A stretch of 64,000 nucleotides of DNA. Source: Reticulascus tulasneorum. Taxonomy: Eukaryota > Ascomycota > Sordariomycetes > Glomerellales > Reticulascaceae. Made by a program: the position numbers and the translations under genes. The DNA is taken from contig LSAX01000010.1 in NCBI GenBank assembly GCA_001557505.1, positions 1,426,001-1,490,000 on the forward strand, given 5' to 3'. Of this stretch, positions 13,801 to 25,460 are shown in pieces (position 1 is the stretch's first letter; every line of letters begins with the position of its first letter). A model generated the notes under the pieces. The model saw nothing but the letters and a program-made list of their open reading frames with translations. It did not search any database and was not told where the DNA came from.

Positions 13801-14955
13801 GGCGGGTTCTAGCCGCTAGCTGCTTCCTGTTTGCCTCCGGGGCTTCTTTGATGTCGCGAGATCGTGGGGTGCTTGTCAATCCCCTACCCTATATGCCTAT
13901 CCATTCACGTTGCTTGTTGTTTGATGCCGTCCGGGATCTAGCCTCGGCCGTAGCCCGCCGATGTGCGGACTTCATTGTCCCGTGGAACGCAGTCGCGTAA
14001 CTGGAGGTTTTACGACTCCACCGCCTGAGGTCTCAGCTTCGGAGCACAGGGAGATTCAAGACTGGCCATTAAGGTTAGTGCGCAGTGCATAGGGCTCCGA
14101 TCTTCGCGCGAACCCACGTCATATCAGACTCAAGATGGGTCTGAACCGGGCGACCTCGGGCCTGTCTTGACGCCGTATAACCGCTTTGAGACCCAAACCT
14201 CGTCTCATTGCACTCTGTGGGCCTAGCGAAGAGTCAGAGCCTATTCCCGGCATCAAAGACTTCACGGGTCCAGCTTTAGCCGCCACCAACTACACAATCT
14301 GTCAGCAGGCTGACACCATCTTGCCTTTTTGGCATAGTAGTGGCCGAGTTGAGTATGACACAACATTCCGAGCACGGACATGCTCCGTGGGGCCTTGTGG
14401 CTGACACAGTGCATAGCCATGAGAATTGTGTACTCTGTCAACGAAGACATACAAGATCCAAATGGAGTCGAGTCTTCAGCGAAAAGCCTGGCTTTCAAGA
14501 CATGAACATCCCTTGCTGACACAGGTCACGCAGTCGTTGTCAATGAAGCTGGAAGACGCTCATTATTCCCATTAGCACCCTACAAGTTGCTGGCTCCTAA
14601 CATGATCTAATGGCTCCAGTTTAACAACCCCATTCCTTCTAAAGAACATAATAAACTATAACCCTTGCATGTGAAAGGAGATAGATGATACAGCGACCTG
14701 AACCATTTTCAAGCGCGGGTGCTAAGTAGTATCTCTCAACACTAAGGAACGGCCAAATTGGACAGTTGGAGATAACTCGAATATTTAGATATGTAAGAAG
14801 GCGGCACTTCGGGTTCATGTATTATCATACTTTCCCAAGGATGCCCTGTGATACATTAAATAACACAATACCACAGTAAGATGAACTGAGTTCTTGGTAG
14901 TACTCCCTTAACTCTCGAGAGCAGGTTCTAAGCCCCAAAAGCAGAAAAGTAAAGT

Positions 14956-17900
14956 CTAAACAAATGGCATATCTAGCGACATCCTAAGAATCACCACGCG
15001 TCCCGTCGGACAACCAATAGCAACTGCCGAGCCATCCCGTGAAACGGCTGATTTACCAGGTCTGAAGTCCCGCGGAACCCATATCGTTCCACGGCCACAC
15101 CATGTAATCCAAGAACCGTCGTGTTTTAGGCGCCACTGTGGCTTTGGCCCCTTAGGTCCTGATCGTTTAGCTGAGGGTAGTTGGTTGCTGGGTTGAGTTC
15201 TAAGTGAAGTCGTAGTAGAACTTTCGAGGATAAGACTACTATCCTGCACAACCGCTACCGACAAGGTCGAATCGCGATAGTTATCGAAGTCCCGTAGCTC
15301 ATTGCCCAACTTGATATCCCAGATCTGGGGGGGCCTGTTGGATGAGGCTAATACGATATGGTTGCCATCTTGCGAAAACGCTACCGACCTAACCCCGCGA
15401 GCAACGCCCCCAAGGTTTTGTATCTCCTTGCCTGACTTGGCATCCCATATCCGGACGGTATTATCGTCGGAGCCCGAGACGATACAGCTGCCATCTTGCG
15501 AAAACGCTACTGACACAACCCAGTTCTGATGGCCCTCGAGCTTATGTACCTCCTTGCCTGTCGTGATATCCCAGATCCGGATGGTACCGTCGCCTGCGCC
15601 TGATACGATACGGCTGCCATCTTGCGAAAACGCGACCGACTTAACCCATTCGCCCGGCCTCTCAAACTTTCGTACCTGGTTGCCCGACTTAGCATCCCAG
15701 ATCCGGACGGTGCTGTCGTCTGCGCCAGATGCGATAAGGCTGCCATCTGGCGAAAAAATTATTGAATTCACTAGGCCGCGATGGCCCTCAAGCTCCTGCT
15801 GCTCCTTGCTTGAATTGGCATCCCAGAGCCGGACTGTCCTGTCGCCAGTGCCTGATATAATGCGGCTGTTGTCTCGTGACAACGCTATTGAGTTGACCGT
15901 GCTACCATGGACGAGCTTCCGTACCTCCTTACCCGTCTTAGTTTCCCAGATCCGGATAGTCCCATCTTCCGCGCCTGATATAATACGGCTGCCATCTAAC
16001 GAAAACGCCATTGAGTAGATGAAGCTGTTATAGAAGAGCTTTCGTAACTCCATACCCGACTTAGCATCCCATATTCGTATAGACATGTCGTCAGCAGCTG
16101 ATATAATACGGCTGTTATCTTGCGAAAATGCCACTGCCGTAACAGAGTTGCCATGGGAGAGCTTCTGTACCTCTTTTCCCGACTTGGTATCCCAGATCTG
16201 GATAGCCCCGTCCCATACGCCCACTACAATACGGCTGCCATCTCGCGAAAGTATTACAGACCTAACCATATCACCGCAGAGGAGTTTCTGTATTTGCTTG
16301 CCTGACTTAGTATCCCAGATCCGGACCGTCTGGTCGGCTGAGCCGGATACAATCCGGCTGCTATCTTGTGAAAATGCTATTGACGAAACCGAGGCGTCAT
16401 GAAGGAGCTTTCGTACCTCCTTTCCCGACTCAACATCCCATATCAGGACAGACCCGTCGTCGGTACCTGAGACAATATGGCTGCCATCTTGGGAAAGTGC
16501 TACTGCTGTAACAAATTCGCCATGGTGAAGCTTCTGTACCTCCTTTCCCGACTTGGTATCCCAGATCCGGACGGTCTTGTCGACTGAGCCCGATACGATC
16601 CGGCTGCCATCTTGCGAAAGTGCTACAGACTGAACCGAACCGACGTGACCCTCGAATATTTGGAGGCATAGATTCCCATATTCCTCGCCCAAGGGTTTTG
16701 TTGTAACCCAGCTGGGTTCTTCTGCTGCGAATAAGATGCGAATAATACTATTGACTGGAGTGAATAGTAATGCTGATATGTATGTTTGTAGTGGAGCTTG
16801 TTCTATGATCGATCGATTATATAGAATAAACCGATAAGCGTCTTCGATTAATTTAACGATTTTGTTGTCCTTTATAGTCTAGCGAATAATTAGGTATGTG
16901 ATTTTGTATCATCCACAATCGGAAATACTGACCATGATATTTCTAAGCCGAGTAAGAGAGAGGATCCCGTTTGTGACAACGCCGAGTAGGCTTAACGCCT
17001 CAAGCCAGTGCAGAAAGTGCTGTTGGAAGAACGTAGCGAATAAATCGTGTATGCGAGAACTCTTTTTTGAAGGCGCAAAATGCTGCTTGAGTGTTTTCAG
17101 CAATCTGGAACGTTGATTACTTTTGAAATTGCTCTGGTCTGCTTCGCAGACATGGTCGATCCAATATGCGCAGGAGTATCCCACGCCAAGCAAAGGATCC
17201 TTCAGAGGCACTGCGACTTGTTGAACGAGCGTCCCCGGATGAACAAGCTCATAGATGTCTCGCCTCAGCACTTTCGTCATTTCCTCCACGGACTTGTCGA
17301 CGATATGGCGATGCACAGTATGCGTCCCGGCAGGGAATATTTTGTCGAGTGCGGCTTCACTAACAAGGTAATCCTTGGCTGACTGATGGATGGGATAGAT
17401 GTGATTGTCCAGTAGAGTGAGAAACGAGCCACACATGTCCACAATCTTCTCTAAATCGGCCGTACCATATTGTTCAAGCCCGGCAAGCATGCGGAGCTCG
17501 AGTATGTGGAGCGGGCGGTATGTAAGAGTTACGATGGAAAGAGTTGCAAGACACGAGGACTGATAAGCACTTGCGGACCTCCCCATATTCCGCATCATGG
17601 CGTTGTAAAGTGGCGGAAGACCGTTCGGTATTTCGTCGATGAGCTTAATAATGTCTTCGCTCAAAGCATCGCGCATAGACTGCAACACCAGATCAACCCA
17701 TAAAAAGGTACCGTCAGCCTTGTCGAAAAGCTTTTGCTGGACATTAGCTCGCTGGGTAGGGTTGGATTTGAGCGATGGTACTTGGGAGACTTTGTGCTCG
17801 ATATAGACCTCGATGGCGCGCAATACTGCTGCTGAGTTTACCTCCAGACTCAATGCCAGGCAGACATCGACGTTGACATGATTGCGGCTAGTAACGATCC

Positions 17901-19067
17901 ACTTAACTCGGTCTTCTTGAAGCGAAGTTTCCCTGATAAGGTCAAGAAGGCCCGGTAAGCCATCTTCGCATTCGTCGAGAGCATCGACGGCTAGATAGAT
18001 GGCTTCTGACCTGGAGTGCTCTATCATCTGTCTGAATACGTTGGAGAGTGCATCGAAAGCGTTGACGTTATTCGCGACCTCGAATACCTCTTTGCCCATG
18101 CGATCATAGTGATCCTTGAGATACGAGACGAGGCTGCTGTCCTGGACTAACAATAGATAAATGAGACCCTTAAGGATTGCAACTGCGTTGTTCAAGCGGT
18201 CATCGGTATTCTGGCAGAAGAAAAAAGACAAGCATGATTCGGCGCCAGGCCTAGCAAGTTTGGTGTAGGATCGAAGCTCCTTGGTAATAGCAAGTAACAG
18301 CATCGTCTTTCCTTTCCCGGCACCGCCCTTGATCCAAAGTAACTTAGTGTCGTCATGTCGCCACTGACGGTAGCTGGGATGATCGAGAATCCAGCGAGTC
18401 GAATCGGCGTATAAACCACCTTTCGTTCTTTCGATGCGGTCCTTGTCGAGGGTGGGGTCTGTCCACCTCAAATTCTTGATCAAAGCGTTGCGCTTGGTAT
18501 CGCTGCCGATGGACGACTCATGGCCTGTCATTCGTCAGGAAGAGCTTATTCACCTCGGGTGTTGATTACGGTACCTGGTAATGATGGTGGAATCGCCGAT
18601 ACTTCTTCTATGGCCACCCGTATCAGGTCTGCAATATCAGACTGCGTGGGCAGCTTTGCCACACGATTGCCGGTCAGAAGCTGGACGTCGACCAGTATGC
18701 CTTTCATCAGCGATTCTACTGTGTCTCCTTTAACTAAGGTACGTGCAGCAAGCAAATAGCGCTCCATTCTTGAAGCATCGGCCTGCGGGACGACTTTCTC
18801 AAAGATCTCGGTCAGTTGTTTTGCCTTGTCCGCACAGTCCTCCAGGATGGGCTTCATTGCGTTGCAGAGCGCCTCGTCAGGGTTCTCGGCGTTCAGTTGG
18901 CTCTGGGCGGTTTGGAGCGTCTCCTGGACGAGAGGGAGCCGATTCGCAACATCACGGAAGGCTTCGGGGAGGCCCGAAACATCGGTGGCGGCGGCATAGA
19001 TCTTCACAGTTGCACCAACGATGGCGATGATGCCAGAGATGAGACCGATGACTTCGGCGCCGGACAT
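14956..19067 (-). CDS. NLR-like STAND protein: SesA-type N-domain / NACHT / WD40
   Basis: Exons 18575-19067, 16933-18524 and 14956-16878; introns 50 and 54 nt; 1335 residues. Residues 1 to about 155 start MSGAEVIGLISGIIAIVGAT and match the SesA/NACHT_N-type helical domain; the upstream ATG at 19127 is less likely because the family begins at MSGAEV. The NACHT module has Walker A GGAGKGKT (230-237) and a Walker B LAVDALDE around 341-348, then WIVTSRN. Exon 3 opens with AYRFILYNRSIIEQAPLQTY, the linker seen before WD40 arrays in HET-E/HNWD-type proteins. Eleven WD40 units of about 42 residues follow, from about 766 to 1228, with a degenerate twelfth and a distinct C-terminal tail. Such proteins detect non-self through the repeats and trigger cell death or other responses through the N-domain (family knowledge). 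Ligand and effector are unknown; no neighbouring effector gene was found. Confidence 0.9.
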
Positions 19068-22037
19068 GTCGCCGGTTAGGCGCGAAAGGCCAGCTCGTTC
19101 GAGCGGTTGCGAGTTAATCTCAATCAACTGGCATCGCCCGGGGTCAATGCATGGATGCGCCGCAGAGCAGGAGATGCTCGCAGTCTAATGTTGTGTCGGG
19201 AAGAAAGCAGCAAGATTGAACAAGGACAAGGCTCCTGAATTCATATGGGCGCAGTCGCCAGCCGCCCCGCTGTGGTAGCCGCAGTGTCGATGGTGGTCAA
19301 CAAGGCTGGCTGCGATGTTTCTGGCATCATGCTGTTGCCTGCATCTTTGCACGCTTGTTACAGCTATCACCAGCTGTAACCGATAGTGGCTACATGAAGC
19401 CAAATTGCAGAGCCAACCATTCTAGAGGGCCTAGCAAAAGAGAATGAGCATTTCATGGCCAGAGAACAGCATCATTAAAAATCGTCAGAAAGTGACTTCC
19501 CTAGCACTTGTAGCATACATTCAAATTGCATACATACATACATCATCTGCATACAAGCTCATCACTAAACTGCTAGCGCAAGGATCCCGTTATTTCGGCC
19601 TTCTCGACACAAGCCGCAGCCAATCCCACGACTTCCTTGAAGCGAGAGTTGACCAAGACTCACGACACCCATTTGGTCTTCTACAATATCAGAGACCTTG
19701 GGAAGAATCATAGTACATACAGTTTATATATGTATTATACGCATGTAAAGCGAAGGAGGGCTAAAGACGGAGAAAGACGAAAGCCATGTAGGGCATGTTC
19801 TGTAAGAACCACTATGTAAGCAGTCTACGATTAGACAGTACCTAGACTAGTACTTGACCTGCTATGATTTTACGCACTGTACAAGCCACAACCCCGCCAA
19901 ATACGGTCCGTATACAAAGACATCCACGGACAACAAGGCGGACACTAGTTTCCGCCCCCTACCGTATGCGCAACAGCACGCTGATTCTTTCTGATCTCGT
20001 GTCCCCTTGCTCATCTCAGCCCTGTGATGTCGAATCTAGCCCGTCCATAAGGCGTGACGGCTGCTGGGTTTGCATCAAACACTGGGTCCGGTGGAGCCAA
20101 AGGCGCGGCTGAGACGCGGTATCGGAATACAACTTTCTACCTTGTGCTCACCCGAACATCCGAGGAGCACACGCGGACTCGTACAAGGAAAGCAAAATCT
20201 TTCATCATCCGGTTGACATGAAAATAGAGTGGGCACCATGTTGTCGTGAGCAATATGTCATGGTAATGATGTAGCACCCCTTGACACTGCGGGTCTTCGA
20301 GTCCTCAAAGACCCGTCCTATGTGTCAAGTATTGCATCTGCCATTGCGATTTATTCCTTCAACGGTATCCAAATCGAGAGTACCCCGTGTTGACAGGGAG
20401 GCACATTAAAGGCAACCATGAGTGAACCTACAGCGAGTCGTATTGCAGTCTATCTATCCACCCGAGTCGTAACGGACGTGTTTGACATCCTCTACGTCTG
20501 CATTCATGTGAAAATAACGACGTCAAAGTTTCGGAGACAACCGAAAACACTCATTCTTGTTATAGCTCGGGAGTCAACCTTGAAAGAATTTTCAAGAAAT
20601 GTCTTTAACAAGGCTGGCGTCCTGGGGTAAGCTTCACAGAATACCAAGAGCTCCTACCACCCTCCCATTACTTCTTTGTCTTCGTCTTTCGACAAGACAC
20701 ATAAAGCGGCAACCGCCTCAAATCCGCTGGAGGCTAGGAAAATGCCCTATAGGGTGTCAGACCACGTCAGTTCGTTGATTTGTCCCGTCGATATCGTAAG
20801 CTGGCTTCTGCTATGTATATGCCCCTACTAGGCCGGGCCGGACTTCCGCTTCAGTTGGACCACCAGCAAACCGTCGGCCGAAGCAACTGAGTATAACTCC
20901 TTTCTCCGAGCAAATCTCGCAGCGGCCGGTCAGAGACGTGTAGCGAATATCGACCGTGGTTATCCCCTGCTCACCGTTGCATTTGCTCGCCCCCCACTGA
21001 GCCAATTATTCCTGGCAGATATACCGTACTATAGATCGGAGGTTATAAGTGCTACCATCAGATCAAGTTGCGAACAGTATAAGTGCCTCATCTAGCGGTT
21101 GGTGCTAATGGACCCCAGTCAAAGTGAATGTGCGAGCTGTCGATAGCAGACTTCTACTAGTAATGATCTTAATCCTCCGAGGATCTACGGAGCTAAGAGT
21201 GTGATGGAGCGAGTACCAAGATATTGCCAAGCGTCCAAGTATTCTTGAGATGTGTCTTTCCAGCGCTAGTCGGAAGGATGGCGTAAAGGAAGCGGTGAGG
21301 CTCAATGCCGTCGTCCTTGTCCGCCATGTTCTTATCTCCCAGATGGGAGTGGATTGGGCGACAAAGTTCTTCAGTCATTATAGACCCTAACTTCCGATAT
21401 GGAAGCATGATGCTATTACACACTCGAATGCAACTCAATCTACTAAGTTCCATTTTCGCCAACCCCTTCATGTTGTTTGGTAAGATCGACCTGTACTCAG
21501 TCTATAAATGGGAGATGTACTCTGCGGCTGCGATGCTCATGCCAACGGGCTTCTAGGCAGATTCATCAGTAGAACGTAGCCAGAGAGGAGTCGCTCATAA
21601 TCTTGGACAATGCGCCAGAGCTTAGGTTGCTACGTTGTACACAGACCAGGCGAAGACGGAGAGAGCCTCCAGAACCTGCATAGACATTATACTGAGCTGC
21701 AATACCGTAGCTTGGATTCAGCTGCTCTGTCTATCTACCTTTTGCCAAATCGTATTTTCTGCAGAACTGAAGCTGTGCCATCAACTCATTCACTACAGAT
21801 AACCCGACTATTACAAGATGTCTTCATCCATAGTCTAACCCATCTTGATCTCATTGCTCCTCCTGTCCACACTACGTATATCCAAACTAGTGAGGAATCA
21901 AAAAGTCGAGTTATTTACTTCGCAGGTTGAAAACGCCAAACTTAAAAGACAAATTTTCATTAAACGACATGACCAAGTCGTTCCGACGAGTTGCATAAAG
22001 AGCCCCTTTCCCAGGGCTACGCAACGCATAGTGTCAC
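19068..22037. other. intergenic, no supportable gene
   Basis: 3 kb upstream of the NLR gene and downstream of the Kelch gene. Relatively AT-rich in places, with only short unconvincing frames (below about 120 codons). It contains a strong inverted repeat at 20280-20329. I saw no terminal repeats or transposase-like frame that would show a mobile element. Confidence 0.55.
20280..20329. repeat. 50-bp inverted repeat (hairpin-forming)
   Basis: Left arm reads cttgacac, a 2-nt spacer, then cgggtcttcgag; after a 2-nt centre the right arm reads ctcaaagacccg, a 6-nt spacer, then gtgtcaag. Twelve inner positions pair with one mismatch and the outer eight pair perfectly, the bulges differing by 4 nt. 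Could be a structured transcript, a relic of a miniature inverted-repeat element, or a protein-binding dyad. Confidence 0.7.
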
Positions 22038-24341
22038 TTATGGGTGATAGTATGTTTGGTGTCTCGGGCTCGTCGCGGAACCCGCATCAGAAGGATTTCT
22101 ATGCTCTGAGCCCAGCTCCTGCGGCGACTGCGGCTCCCTCTCGCTCCGCGGCGTGCCCGACGTCGGGCTGTACTGATACCCAGGCGGCAGCTGAGGCATA
22201 GGGGCAATGTTGTCGTACAGCGGACTGCCGCCGGCTGAGCTGCGGTGGCCGCTTGAGGGACGATGAGTCGGCGAGATCTGTACCATGCTCACCTGCGGAA
22301 TCCACATGTTGCCCTGCGCATCGAACTTCGGCTGGTCACCCACCGTCATCGTCTGTCCCCCGTCTGGGTAATATGGTTGTTGCGCCGGTGTGGTCTGCGC
22401 CGTGTCGGGGAAATAGCCCTGCTGCGGGTACTGGTTCGTCCCGCCCGCGGCCAACTCCACAGGCGGGCCGGTGTGCGGCGGGACTGTGTGCGGTCGTCCG
22501 TACGGCGAGTGGGGCTGGAAGGGGCTCGATGTCGCAAAGTGCGATGTTTGCGGGCTCCACGCCGTATCTGACACGCTGTGTGTATGATACGGATTCCCGG
22601 GTTGCGAGGACGTCGACGGGTTATGGTATGGACGCTGTCGTTTCCTCCGCAGGCAAAACCAACCTCCCACGGCCACGGCAATCAGCACGGCGGCGCCGGC
22701 GACAGCAATTCCCACTATCGCCCCTGTCGACAGCGGTGGACCAGGCCCGCCATTCTTATTGCCACTGACATCCCTTGTCGGCGTCCTCGCCGCAATTTCC
22801 GCCTTTCGAGTCATCAGCACCCTCAAATCTGAATGGGCGAAGCCCGCATCCGGCGCAACCTTCGTCGCGCCGCCGGTTTTGCCCCCGCCCACCACATCGC
22901 TGATATCAAACGGGACGGCGTACGTCGTCTTATTCGGCTCGTAGAGCTCCCACTGGAGTTGCTGCTCGTTCTGCCTCCCCATATCGTTGTTGTGCGTGCC
23001 CCACTGATCTGGAGCATCGCAGTTATCGCCGAGTGGGAAAGTCCCGCCTATGATGAGCATTTGCGCCCCTGAAACGACGTTGCACGAGAGGCTGTGGTGA
23101 GGGTAGTCGCCCGTGCCGTTGCGATCGGTGGGATACATCTTTATCCAGGTGAACGAGGGCATGGTTAAGATGTAGAGGTCATCGAAGCCAGCGCCTTCTT
23201 CGGGGAAAACCGCAGCGCCGCCGTAGAGGTAGCTGGGCGAGTAAGCAACGTGCTCATAGTGCTATCGACACATAGATGAAGGGTGGCTTACATATTGTAG
23301 GAGGATTGGTCCGCGGCCCATGTTACGCCAGCACAGAACCGGCGGCGCATTTCAGGAATCGTACCTGTCGCTGTCTGAACGTACCACTTGCCGCTTAGCA
23401 CATCGTAGATAAATATCTGATCCATGGGCTGCCCGATGGCAGTGCCATTCTGCCATAGGTCCTGCACCCCGCCGAGATAAACCAGCATACCAGCATCACT
23501 GGCCGGTATGAAGTTCAGCGACCCCTCCGCCCTCCGCACACCATCCGGTCCCGTATTATTAGCCCAATTATTGGTATCCATAGAATACTTGATCAATCCC
23601 GAAGTCGCGACCGGCGTGTCCCCCCAGCCAGGGATGGAGGCATTGCTCAACCATCCTCCATAGTAGTAAGCCTCGCCCCTACTCGGCACCGAGACGCCAG
23701 CACCATAACTGACGCTCTGTATACTGCCTGCCGCTGGCGGTCCGAATGAGTCCCATTGGTCGGTCAGGATGTCGTAGCTGAAAAGGTTGAAGGATATGGG
23801 CGGTTCCTGGTAGTACTCGCCGCCGAAGAGGAAGAGCCGTTTGTTCACGTCGTCTGCCCAAAGAGCGCCGCCATGCACGCTGGGAATCGAGCCGTTCTTA
23901 CTCAGGTTGGCGTAGAGCTGTGGCATGCCAGAGCTGGCCACGGTGCTGAGATCTTGGTAGAGGAGCCATGTATCTGTCGCGTCAAATCAGCCATTTCATT
24001 CGCCTTGAGCTCTCTTACACGCACACTCCAATAGAATTATAAAGCAGACCCGCAAGACGGCCTATGTGTTGAGGAGACGACATACTCGTGTAGTTGTTCG
24101 GGAAGGTAGGTATTGGATTCCAATTTACAAGCCCTCCGTCCAAATAAAGCTTCTCATCAACAATAGCCGACTGATGTCCAAACCTCCGACAAAAATTCGT
24201 GACCGGGTCTTTCTGCTGCGCCGATGGCCGCGCGAAACAAAGCGTCAGCGCGAGCAGAGAGGTGAGAGAAAGGCGGCCGCTATGAGTTGATCCAAGCCGG
24301 GACCCGTCGGGCTGGTCCGCGTAAAGCGTGGACCTCGTCAT
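22038..24341 (-). CDS. Kelch-repeat single-pass membrane (cell-surface) protein
   Basis: Exons 24086-24341, 23292-23973 and 22038-23232; introns 112 and 59 nt; 710 residues. The N-terminus has a hydrophobic stretch (LTSLLALTLCFA) followed by a likely cleavage region, consistent with a signal peptide or signal anchor. Residues about 50-430 hold Kelch-like blades: GHQSAIVDEKLYLDGG, WADDVNKRLFLFGGEYY, MLVYLGGVQDLW, LYGGAAVF and MLIIGGTF, with several N-glycosylation sequons. A Gly/Ala/Val transmembrane helix lies at about 482-506, followed by LRRKRQRP, which predicts the 200-residue Pro/Ser/Tyr-rich tail to be cytosolic. This is the architecture of fungal cell-surface Kelch proteins whose ligands are mostly unknown. 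It lies 5' of the NLR gene on the same strand with 3 kb between; no functional link is shown. Confidence 0.88.
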
Positions 24342-25460
24342 GGTTGCGATCGGCCGTCAATCGGCATGTTCACAGGCGATCTCGGCGGGCCGAAATTCGG
24401 TGGCAATTGGAAAAGACCCACAAAGGATTGCAAATTAGCAGATACTGTTGAACAGAGCATTGGGATGCAGTTTCAGGATCAAGGAAAATTTACTCAAGAG
24501 GCATTTGTGGTTAGGTGAGTTTAGCTGGCCAGGGGCAGGCAGTCGTGGCGGAAGGCCAGACCACCAGTCTCTGCCTCACTTCGGTATGGTGCAGAAGTCC
24601 TCCTCTTCCTGGTAGGGTCGTAGATAATGCAGCAAAACGACGAGACAAAACCTGGCATTCCGGGGCTGAGCGCCACAGACTGTGCAGACTGCTGCAGCTT
24701 GCAAATCCTTTTTGCGGTATGTAATCCTAAGTGCCTGCCTGCCAGTGAAATGACGAACGAGCTGAGTTCAAGGAACATCTCTGATTGGAGACGGCCCCGC
24801 GAGTGCCCGCCGACGATCTGATCCTCTGCGTAATCCTCGTATGCCAGCAGATGGGGATGGTGGACAGGCCGGGCGGAATTGGGTCTGTGAGACATCAAGC
24901 GAGGCAGCTTCCGCAGTGGCAGCCATCGTATCGCACAACAGGACCTGGTTTGATTACTCGTCCGGCAAATGAACGACAAGAACCTATGGATTTGACACCA
25001 ACCTGGCCAAGGTCTGGCAGACACTGCGTCCACGGGTTCCGACTAGTCAGGTTAGCACCAACACACTTACAGTGCTGGGCCAATGGGGTGCGTGGCCAAG
25101 CTTCAGCTCATGCTGGCTCAAACCTGGCTGACCCGACGGCTCGCAACCACCACTATGTGGCCTGTTCGTCCAACCTTTCGGCTCCTGATCGCAAGGCTGA
25201 AGAGGGAAGATTGTCAGATTAGCCCCTTGGACATGCGGTGGAGCGGCGGTGCAACATCGGGCTTTTTCGTCCATAAAAACTGTTTGGGATTCCATGTCAT
25301 CCAGATATCTATAAGACGTGTGCGACAGACAGTAGTAGTACATTTTGGTTCCTTGCACCTATGCATGCTGTTTTGTATGATACAGGTTGTTGACTCAGAC
25401 CATGCCACCGTTTTACCACTTTTGGTATTCATTTTCAACGCCATTTCCACCCTCGGGTGT
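24342..25460. other. intergenic between Kelch gene and unknown mitochondrial-type gene
   Basis: Promoter side of the Kelch gene and 3' side of the gene ending at 25461. A 170-codon minus-strand frame (24521-25033) has no recognisable motif and competes with frames on the other strand; not called. Confidence 0.5.

Larger units (their letters stand above)
8183..14955. other. 6.8-kb gene-poor region
   Basis: Space between the 5' end of the Ecl1-family gene and the 3' end of the NLR gene. From about 8200 to 10500 the plus strand is purine-rich, so the minus strand, the sense strand of the Ecl1-family gene, is C/T-rich. From about 11300 to 13500 the plus strand itself is C/T-rich. The longest frame (11484-12092 plus, 202 codons) has no recognisable domain. 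Several microsatellites are present. A long leader or upstream regulatory region for the Ecl1-family gene is possible but is inference. Confidence 0.6.

Noticed and set aside
14100..14170. Possible tRNA B-box on the minus strand (GGTTCAGACCC)
   Set aside because: The invariant A after the purine is G, and no A box or acceptor-stem pairing is found at the right distance.
15302..16402. Plus-strand frames with repeated SCENAT/PDTIRLPS peptides
   Set aside because: Antisense shadows of the WD40 repeats.
24521..25033. 170-codon minus-strand frame
   Set aside because: No domain, no splice partner, and rich in Arg/Ser/Cys without pattern; lies in the promoter side of the Kelch gene.
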